Source: Oscillospiraceae bacterium (GTDB taxonomy: Bacteria; Bacillota; Clostridia; Oscillospirales; Oscillospiraceae). Taken from it: a stretch of DNA of 33,395 bases. The DNA lies in contig JAETNP010000028.1 of NCBI GenBank assembly GCA_021768185.1, positions 1 to 33,395 on the forward strand. The letters run 5' to 3'. Below are positions 15,811-20,968 of this stretch, in pieces. The notes beneath the pieces were generated by a model that ran no database searches, was not told the origin of the DNA, and worked only from the letters and a program-made list of their open reading frames with translations. Each line of letters begins with the position of its first letter. The first letter of the stretch is position 1. Both the position numbers and the translations under genes were made by a program.

Positions 15811-15945
15811 ATGAATACGCAGCTGATTCTAATCTGCCTGGGCATTATGGGCAAGGGGATGCTGGGCATCTTTACGGTTATTCTGGTTATCTGGGGGCTG
15901 GTGGCCCTGCTGAACCGGGTGACGGGGAAGCGTGAAGAGCGGTAG
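15811..15945 (+). CDS. OadG-like gamma subunit, single membrane span
   Basis: 44 residues. One hydrophobic helix (about 5-34) carries the small-subunit pattern GKGMLGIFTVILVIWGLVAL, with a basic, hydrophilic tail (NRVTGKREER). This matches the short gamma subunits of Na+-pump decarboxylases, which hold the beta and alpha parts together. The Pro/Ala-rich, metal-binding tail of long OadG proteins is missing. AGGAGG lies 7-8 bases before the ATG and the gene follows the beta gene by 15 bases, so they form one operon. Confidence 0.75.
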   Translation: MNTQLILICLGIMGKGMLGIFTVILVIWGLVALLNRVTGKREER

Positions 15946-15951
15946 CGCTCG

Positions 15952-15986
15952 AAAAAGGCCCCGGGGCATTTGCCTCCGGGGCTTTG
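15952..15986 (-). terminator. Terminator between the convergent OadG-like and ZIP genes
   Basis: AGCCCCGGAGGC and GCCCCGGGGCC pair across a 4-base loop with one bulge. On the minus strand the hairpin is followed by TTTTTCG, giving a good terminator for the ZIP gene. On the plus strand the U-run is weak (TTTGCTG), so it may work in both directions with unequal strength. Confidence 0.65.
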
Positions 15987-16071
15987 CTGTAAAAGGAAAC
16001 TGCCGGCCGTCTGCGTTTGCCGGCGGCATATCATCAGCCGTGCTCCACGAGTTTCATTTTCCCGTTCCCTT

Positions 16072-16854
16072 TCAGCCCAGCATCACATCCAGCGCCAGCA
16101 TTATCGTAAATCCCGCCGCAAAAAACAGCGTCCCCAGATTGGAATGTTCCCCGGCGGATGCCTCCGGGATCAGTTCCTCCACCACCACATAGAGCATGGC
16201 TCCCGCCGCAAAGCTGAGCAGATAGGGGAGCGCGGGGAGAATAAGGCCGGCCATCCAAATGGTCAGCACGGCGGCCAGCGGCTCCACTGCACCGGAGAGG
16301 ACGCCGTACAGGAAAGCGCGGCCTTTTCCCGCGCCCTCCGACCGGAGGGGCATGGAAATAATCGCGCCCTCCGGGAAGTTCTGTATGGCGATGCCCATGG
16401 ACAGGGCCAGGGTGCCGGCGGCGGTGATGCCGCTGTCTCCTGCCATCCAGCCTGCCAATACCACGCCCACCGCCATCCCTTCCGGAACATTGTGGAGGGC
16501 GACGGCCAGCACCAGCATGGTCGTCCGCTTCAGCTGTGTGCGAGGTCCTTCCGGACGGCTGCTGTTCTGGTGCAGGTGCGGGATGGTCCTGTCCAGTATC
16601 AGCAGGAACAGAATGCCCAGCCAGAACCCCACAACCGCAGGGAGGAAGGCCCACTGCCCCATATTCGCCGCCTGCTCCATAGCGGGAACCAGCAGGCTCC
16701 AAACGGATGCCGCCACCATGACGCCCGCCGCAAAGCCGGTCAAAGCCCGCTGTACCAGCGGATTCATGCCTTTTTTCATGAAGAAAACACAGCCTGCCCC
16801 CAGAGAAGTCCCTAAAAAGGGGAGGAGCAGTTCAGCTAATACATGCCTGGTCAT
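16072..16854 (-). CDS. ZIP-family divalent metal transporter (ZupT/GufA type)
   Basis: 260 residues with eight predicted membrane spans. Signature metal-site helices are present: ALHNVPEGMAVG in span 4 and IAIQNFPEGAIIS in span 5, with a further EELIPE near the end. A histidine-containing loop (IPHLHQNSS) lies between spans 3 and 4. ZIP proteins carry Zn2+, Mn2+ or Fe2+ into the cytoplasm. It is convergent with the riboswitch-controlled OadB-OadG pair, which makes Mn2+ a plausible shared theme. GGAGGC lies about 12 bases before the start, somewhat far. Confidence 0.9.
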   Translation of the reverse strand: MTRHVLAELLLPFLGTSLGAGCVFFMKKGMNPLVQRALTGFAAGVMVAASVWSLLVPAMEQAANMGQWAFLPAVVGFWLGILFLLILDRTIPHLHQNSSRPEGPRTQLKRTTMLVLAVALHNVPEGMAVGVVLAGWMAGDSGITAAGTLALSMGIAIQNFPEGAIISMPLRSEGAGKGRAFLYGVLSGAVEPLAAVLTIWMAGLILPALPYLLSFAAGAMLYVVVEELIPEASAGEHSNLGTLFFAAGFTIMLALDVMLG

Positions 16855-17033
16855 TTTTTACGCTTGCCTCCAAAAAACACAGCAACGCAAGGCTTCCGCC
16901 AAGCCGGGCTGTCTATGATGTGAAATTATGTTCCGAAATAAAGCGCTCATACGCTTCTGCTGTCCGCTTGGCATAGATCCGAAAGCCGGCCAGCTGCTGC
17001 GCAGCATCATAACGGCTCGTGTGTGCTGGCTGC

Positions 17034-17699
17034 CTATTGCCATTGGAAATTCTCTTTCCCGGCGGCCGTCTCAAAATGGTATTTCACGATGCCGAGGTCC
17101 ACATTTGCGTAGAAGCCGGCGCCCGCTTTTGCCCGAACGCGCCCGTTTTCCAGCGTGAAGCTGAACTTCTGCTGATTTACAGCTGTAGGGGCCAGCAGCG
17201 CCGCGTCTATTCCCCGCCGGAACCACTCCGGAGCGGCGCCGAAGTCCTTCGCGACGGCTTCCGCCGGCTTTGATTTGTGGGGAACGCCCTGCGTCGCCCC
17301 ATAGCCCAGGGCGATCACCACGGTCAGCTTTTCCCCGGGAGCAATCTGAAACGCGCCCGGAATCTTTTTATAGGTCAGGGCAACCCAGCAGGTGTTCAGC
17401 CCCAGCTGCTGAGCCAGCAGCACAAGCCGTTCCCCATAGAAGCCGCAGCGCTCGTCCAGATCCCGGGACTTTCTCCCAACAAGGGCGATATAGTTTGTCA
17501 CGCCGGTAAATTTCCCATAATGGGCCATAAAGCTGTCAAAAGCCTTCGGCTCATTGGTGACCAGCTGGAAATGCAAACCGCTTTCCCGATTGACGGCGCT
17601 GATTTCTTTCTCCAGCGCGCTTTTTACCTCCGGCTCCAGAGGCTTCGGCAAATAGCTCCTGACGGAGTGACGTGCCTGCATCGCGTTCAAAATATCCAT
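17034..17699 (-). CDS. Nitroreductase-family FMN oxidoreductase
   Basis: 221 residues. The N-terminal AMQARHSVRSYLPKPLEP is the FMN-phosphate-binding opening of the nitroreductase family, and ERLVLLAQQLGLNTCWVAL matches the dimer-interface helix. The C-terminal half (LLAPTAVNQQKFSF) agrees with the subgroup in which the N- and C-terminal parts are arranged as in TM1586. It reduces a quinone-like or nitro compound with NAD(P)H; the natural substrate is unknown. AAGGAG lies 8 bases before the start. The leader includes a small inverted-repeat element. Confidence 0.88.
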   Translation of the reverse strand: MDILNAMQARHSVRSYLPKPLEPEVKSALEKEISAVNRESGLHFQLVTNEPKAFDSFMAHYGKFTGVTNYIALVGRKSRDLDERCGFYGERLVLLAQQLGLNTCWVALTYKKIPGAFQIAPGEKLTVVIALGYGATQGVPHKSKPAEAVAKDFGAAPEWFRRGIDAALLAPTAVNQQKFSFTLENGRVRAKAGAGFYANVDLGIVKYHFETAAGKENFQWQ

Positions 17700-17726
17700 C
17701 GTGCTGTCTCCTTTTTGATTGAATGG

Positions 17727-17807
17727 TTATTCCGCCTCGCCGCTTCGGCCCGGCAGATGTTTCATGATTTCCCCGGCATGGATGAGCATTTGCATCAGCC
17801 GGTCCAT
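17727..17807 (-). CDS. 26-residue ORF, possibly the tail of an interrupted gene
   Basis: MDRLMQMLIHAGEIMKHLPG plus six residues, 27 bases before the nitroreductase start. The frame stays open upstream (LTRETES) until the inverted-repeat element at 17823. The amphipathic helix resembles the end of a MarR-type regulator, which often precedes a nitroreductase, but this is weak. It may equally be a small leader peptide (GGAGAG precedes the ATG). Confidence 0.3.
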   Translation of the reverse strand: MDRLMQMLIHAGEIMKHLPGRSGEAE

Positions 17808-17822
17808 ACTCTCCGTTTCTCT

Positions 17823-17951
17823 GGTTAAGAACCTGTGGGGGATGCCGGATGGGCGAGGATTTTTCTTGTCAGACAAGGGGACTCAACGCGGTATGGCGGT
17901 GAAAAGACCGCCCAGGCGGTTTGCGGCGGTTGTGAATACAGATTCTTAACC
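17823..17951. repeat. MITE-like element with 14-base terminal inverted repeats
   Basis: The ends GGTTAAGAACCTGT (17823-17836) and ACAGATTCTTAACC (17938-17951) are inverted copies with one mismatch. The 129-base interior has two perfect hairpins (CTTGTC-A-GACAAG; GGCGGT-6-ACCGCC at 17895-17912) and no coding capacity. An 18-base segment of the right end recurs with one mismatch at 14413-14430. This is the structure of a nonautonomous element mobilised by a transposase elsewhere. A target duplication is not clear (possibly TTAA inside the ends). Confidence 0.6.
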
Positions 17952-17980
17952 ATTATACCACTTCTTTTTGTTTATGCCAC
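17952..17980 (-). promoter_or_regulatory. Candidate promoter for the nitroreductase transcript
   Basis: On the minus strand GTGGCA (17975-17980), 17 bases, TATAAT (17952-17957). The perfect -10 abuts the end of the inverted-repeat element, so the transcript would run through that element before reaching the nitroreductase. Confidence 0.55.
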
Positions 17981-18061
17981 ATCGGGAAAGAAAATCGAGA
18001 CGGTTTTCAGCTGAAAAATTTCCCCCGGCAGAATCTTTTGCGGAAAAATAAAATTTTCCTC

Positions 18062-18090
18062 TTGCCATCGGAGAAAAACCGTGCTAAAAT
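18062..18090 (+). promoter_or_regulatory. Sigma-A promoter of the DAHP synthase transcript
   Basis: TTGCCA (18062-18067), 17 bases, TAAAAT (18085-18090). Transcription should start near 18097, 25 bases before the leader peptide ATG. Confidence 0.8.
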
Positions 18091-18121
18091 AGCTCCAGTT
18101 TTGAAATGCGAGGTTTTTGCC

Positions 18122-18178
18122 ATGAAGTCCAGCCTGTTTGCCGCTTACTTCTATTTTACCTTTATCTGCTGCAAGTAG
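18122..18178 (+). CDS. Phe/Tyr-rich attenuation leader peptide
   Basis: An 18-residue peptide, MKSSLFAAYFYFTFICCK, with a GAGG site 8 bases ahead. Six of nine codons from position 6 to 14 are Phe (6, 10, 12, 14) or Tyr (9, 11). It sits between a promoter and a terminator hairpin in front of the gene for the first enzyme of aromatic amino acid synthesis. This is the pattern of pheL-type leader peptides, where shortage of charged tRNA-Phe/Tyr stalls the ribosome and lets an antiterminator form. Confidence 0.85.
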   Translation: MKSSLFAAYFYFTFICCK

Positions 18179-18269
18179 ATAAGGGTTGTTTTGCTGCGGA
18201 AAAAGGCAGGACGGGAAAGATACATTCCGGGTCTTACAGTAAAGCAACTGTAAGGCCCGGTTTTTATTT
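18159..18269 (+). terminator. Attenuator: pause hairpin, antiterminator and terminator
   Basis: Three competing structures are visible. A hairpin 18159-18167/18177-18185 covers the end of the leader coding region. An antiterminator pairs 18185-18196 (GTTGTTTTGCTG) with 18237-18248 (CAGTAAAGCAAC), 12 of 12 positions including two G-U pairs. A 14-bp terminator stem, 18227-18240 with 18247-18260, is followed by TTTTTATTT. The last two exclude each other. A ribosome finishing at the stop codon (18176-18178) would cover 18185-18196 and favour termination; one stalled at the Phe/Tyr codons would leave it free. Confidence 0.82.
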
Positions 18270-18306
18270 GCCAAATTAAATTTTATAGATGAGGAGCGTA
18301 TATGTC

Positions 18307-19344
18307 ATGATCGTCATTCTGAAAAAGAACGCGGAAAAACAGCAGGTGGAGCTCTTCGACAGCTGGCTTCACAGCATGGGCCTGGAGACCCACAAATCCG
18401 TGGGCGCCAACCACACCATCGTAGGCCTGGTGGGCGACACCTCCCAGGTGGACATCGAGAGCATCCTGGCGCTGGACATCGTCGAGACCGTCAAGCGCAT
18501 CCAGGAGCCCTACAAGAATGCCAACCGGAAATTCCACGAGGAGGACACCGTCATCACCCTCTCCAGCGGTGCAAAGATTGGCGGCGGCCACTTCATGGTG
18601 ATGGCCGGGCCCTGCTCCGTGGAGACCGAGGAGCAGATCATTTCCGTGGCGGAGAGCGTCAAGGCCGCCGGGGCTCAGGTGCTCCGGGGCGGGGCCTTCA
18701 AGCCCCGGACCTCCCCCTACGCCTTCCAGGGCCTCCACGAGGAGGGCATCCGTCTGCTGCTCAAGGCCCGGGAGGCCACCGGTCTGCCCATTGTCACGGA
18801 GATCATGGACGCCAAGCACCTGCCCCTTTTCGAGGATATCGACATCATCCAGGTGGGGGCCCGGAACATGCAGAATTTTGAGCTGCTCAAGGAGCTGGGG
18901 AAGCTTCGCAAGCCGGTGCTCATCAAGCGGGGCATGGCCAATACTCTGCAGGAGCTGCTCATGAGCGCGGAGTACGTCATGGCGGGAGGCAACGATCAGG
19001 TGATCCTCTGCGAGCGGGGCATCCGCACCTTTGAGACCGCCACCCGGAACACCATGGATCTTTCCGTTATCCCGGTGCTCCATCAGCTCAGCCACCTGCC
19101 GGTGGTGGTGGACCCCAGTCATGCCACCGGGCGGTGGGAGCTGGTGGCTCCCATGGCCCTGGGGGCCACCGCCTGCGGGGCGGACGGGCTGATTATTGAG
19201 GTCCACAACGACCCGGAGCACGCCCTGTGCGATGGCCCCCAGAGCCTCCGGCCGGAGAAATTCGCCGGATTGATGCGGGATGTCCAGGCGATCCGGCCCT
19301 ATGCAGATCGTTCGTTTACCACCGGGGCGGCGGTCACCGGCTGA
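18307..19344 (+). CDS. aroF: DAHP synthase (3-deoxy-7-phosphoheptulonate synthase), type I beta with regulatory N-domain
   Basis: 345 residues. Residues 1-70 form a ferredoxin-like/ACT-like domain (MIVILKKNAEKQQVELFD), as in the Thermotoga-type enzyme, where Phe and Tyr bind for feedback. The catalytic barrel follows with AGPCSVE (metal Cys), LRGGAFKPRTSPY, VLIKRGMA (PEP/E4P-binding Lys), VVDPSHATG (metal His) and LIIEVHNDP (metal Glu). It joins PEP and erythrose 4-phosphate in the first step of the shikimate pathway. The ATG at 18307 is chosen because GAGGAG lies 10 bases upstream; the ATG at 18289 lacks a site. It is regulated by the leader peptide attenuator and probably by Phe/Tyr feedback as well. 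Confidence 0.93.
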   Translation: MIVILKKNAEKQQVELFDSWLHSMGLETHKSVGANHTIVGLVGDTSQVDIESILALDIVETVKRIQEPYKNANRKFHEEDTVITLSSGAKIGGGHFMVMAGPCSVETEEQIISVAESVKAAGAQVLRGGAFKPRTSPYAFQGLHEEGIRLLLKAREATGLPIVTEIMDAKHLPLFEDIDIIQVGARNMQNFELLKELGKLRKPVLIKRGMANTLQELLMSAEYVMAGGNDQVILCERGIRTFETATRNTMDLSVIPVLHQLSHLPVVVDPSHATGRWELVAPMALGATACGADGLIIEVHNDPEHALCDGPQSLRPEKFAGLMRDVQAIRPYADRSFTTGAAVTG

Positions 19345-19356
19345 TTTCTCATCGAT

Positions 19357-19383
19357 CCCCCGGGGGCTTCCCGCCCTCGGGGG
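19357..19383 (+). terminator. Weak terminator-like hairpin after aroF
   Basis: CCCCCG (19357-19362) pairs with CGGGGG (19378-19383), but no U-run follows. The hairpin sequence recurs almost identically at 32947-32969, so it may be a dispersed repeat rather than a dedicated terminator. Confidence 0.35.
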
Positions 19384-19510
19384 CATGTTCTCCGGCCGCC
19401 TTAGCTGCCAGCCGCCGCGATCGTTCCCTTCTTCAGCAGCAGTCCCCGCTTCCCGTGCATTACGATTATGCGGTATTGCTTTATGCTTCAGAAAGTAAAG
19501 AGATCATTGG

Positions 19511-19606
19511 ATGAATACGCCTGAAGGGATCAACAGAGCAGCGGCGGAGGCATTGAACATTATAGAGTATGTGAATAACGGCGTAATTCCAGATTTTGAA
19601 ATTTGA
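19511..19606 (+). CDS. Small ORF of 31 residues, unknown
   Basis: It reads MNTPEGINRAAAEALNIIEY and eleven more residues, ending 16 bases before the methyltransferase start. Its ATG overlaps the stop of another short open frame (ATGA). No ribosome binding site is obvious. It may be a remnant of a gene in the same foreign block; no function is proposed. Confidence 0.25.
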   Translation: MNTPEGINRAAAEALNIIEYVNNGVIPDFEI

Positions 19607-19622
19607 AGGGGAACGCAGCATA

Positions 19623-20285
19623 ATGGAAGAATTTTGGAACCAATCATGGGATCATGCTGACATGAACCGGGTAAGTGAATATATTGAGCACATGAAAAGC
19701 GCTGAGCCGTTATCAGATTCGATCCTGGACTGCCTAAAAAAGCAGCAGGCAAAAGTCGTATGCGACGCAGGCTGCGGATGCGGCGCTTATTCGCTTAAAC
19801 TTGCTCTGAATGGTTTCAAGGTTTTCGGGTTCGACATATCGGCCGCAGCAGTTCGCCTGTCAAAGGAATTGCTGTCATCCAGGAACATAGAGCACGGGGA
19901 TTTCCTCGCCTGCGATATCTTAGCCACAGGCTTTGAGGATAACCAGTTTGACGCGGTCGTCTCCCGGGATGTAATTGACCATATGCCGCTTATGAATGGC
20001 ATTGCGGCAATTCGGGAGTTGTATCGAATTGTAAAAAAGGGCGGCTCCATTGTTATAACCTTAGATCAATCGGATGCCGAGTACGAAACAGAACCACATA
20101 TCGTCAATTCTGACGGCGACTACATATTTACGGGCGGCAAATGGAATGGGATGGTTTTTCACCCTTACTCCGAAAACGAAGTATCAAGGCTGGTACAAGT
20201 TGGAACTATCGCGGAGCTGGAATCTGCCGCAGATGGATTCCTGGTCGTTATTGTAAAGCAGGAGGACCTGAATGGACGTCTATAA
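19623..20285 (+). CDS. Class I SAM-dependent methyltransferase
   Basis: 220 residues. Motif I is VVCDAGCGCGAYSL (about 45-58), the acidic end of strand 2 is GFDIS, and motif II/III segments are DAVVSRDVIDHM and ELYRIVKKGGSIVITLD. These define the Methyltransf_11/25 fold. The substrate is unknown. GGGGA lies about 9 bases before the ATG. The gene is clearly less GC-rich than its neighbours, with ATA, TTA and AAT codons, which suggests recent acquisition. It overlaps the next gene by 14 bases, so the two are translated together. Confidence 0.85.
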   Translation: MEEFWNQSWDHADMNRVSEYIEHMKSAEPLSDSILDCLKKQQAKVVCDAGCGCGAYSLKLALNGFKVFGFDISAAAVRLSKELLSSRNIEHGDFLACDILATGFEDNQFDAVVSRDVIDHMPLMNGIAAIRELYRIVKKGGSIVITLDQSDAEYETEPHIVNSDGDYIFTGGKWNGMVFHPYSENEVSRLVQVGTIAELESAADGFLVVIVKQEDLNGRL

Positions 20286-20808
20286 ACTGAAGGGGAAATG
20301 TGAAAGTGAGGCGTTCCGCGCCTTATTGTACACCTGCTGTGAATATGGAGATATTTTTTCTCTGTGTTACAGCGATGATTTTTCGCCGGAAAAGACGCAC
20401 CCATTAGAAACTGCTCTTAAGCCCTATCTGATCGCACAGCAAAAGGTCAATCAATGGTTTGGGTATTACAACGTCCCCGGCTGTCCCGCCGCACCACTCC
20501 TCACGCAGCACATTTTTCCGGCCGTACCGGAAGCAGTGGATTCCATAGCAAGATATTGCAAGGACATTTACTTTACAAGCGAGCGGGCGGATAACCAGTA
20601 TAAGAGGCCGCCATTTTTATATAGTGACCTATGCTTCTTCCAAAACAGCAGATTGCTGCTGGGCACCGTATCACACGAGGGAATGGCATACATCTATCCG
20701 CCTGACGAAGAATTTCTGATGGATCTGCTGAATGCCGGACGGTGGGTCAAGGCCAGTTCTCCGCCTCCCCAGCAGCTTCTGGCGCCAACTGTGTACGGCG
20801 GGATATAA
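20272..20808 (+). CDS. Unknown protein coupled to the methyltransferase
   Basis: 178 residues, soluble, rich in Tyr and Pro, with no signal peptide and no motif I can name. Features are a Cys pair near the N-terminus (TCCEYGD), a proline-rich segment (YNVPGCPAAPLL) and a conserved-looking FFQNSRLLLGTVSHEGMAYI near the C-terminus. It overlaps the methyltransferase by 14 bases and shares its lower GC content, so both were probably acquired together. It may be an accessory or substrate protein for the methyltransferase; this is only inference. Confidence 0.65.
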   Translation: MDVYKLKGKCESEAFRALLYTCCEYGDIFSLCYSDDFSPEKTHPLETALKPYLIAQQKVNQWFGYYNVPGCPAAPLLTQHIFPAVPEAVDSIARYCKDIYFTSERADNQYKRPPFLYSDLCFFQNSRLLLGTVSHEGMAYIYPPDEEFLMDLLNAGRWVKASSPPPQQLLAPTVYGGI

Positions 20809-20889
20809 GGCCGTACACAACAAATCTTGACAATCTAACACAGAAAGCAAATTTCATCGGCAGCCGCCCTGTTTTTCTGCATTTTATCA

Positions 20890-20918
20890 TTGACAGATGC
20901 AGGTAAACCACGTATGAT
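20890..20918 (+). promoter_or_regulatory. Sigma-A promoter of the galactosidase operon
   Basis: TTGACA (20890-20895), 17 bases, TATGAT (20913-20918). A box AGCGCGACAA (20927-20936) at the probable start of transcription matches the operator-like AGCGCAACAA of the LacI-controlled promoter at 9 of 10 positions. Confidence 0.82.
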
Positions 20919-20968
20919 TTGGTGGAAGCGCGACAACGCCATCACCCGATCATATGGGAGGACCGCCT

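Noticed and set aside
16913..17033. Possible C-terminal coding remnant on the minus strand between the nitroreductase and ZIP genes (AYERFISEHNFTS then stop)
   Set aside because: It reads protein-like for about 35 codons but has no start, no recognisable family, and could be chance.
18283..19386. Minus-strand frame opposite aroF
   Set aside because: Antisense shadow of a well-conserved enzyme gene.
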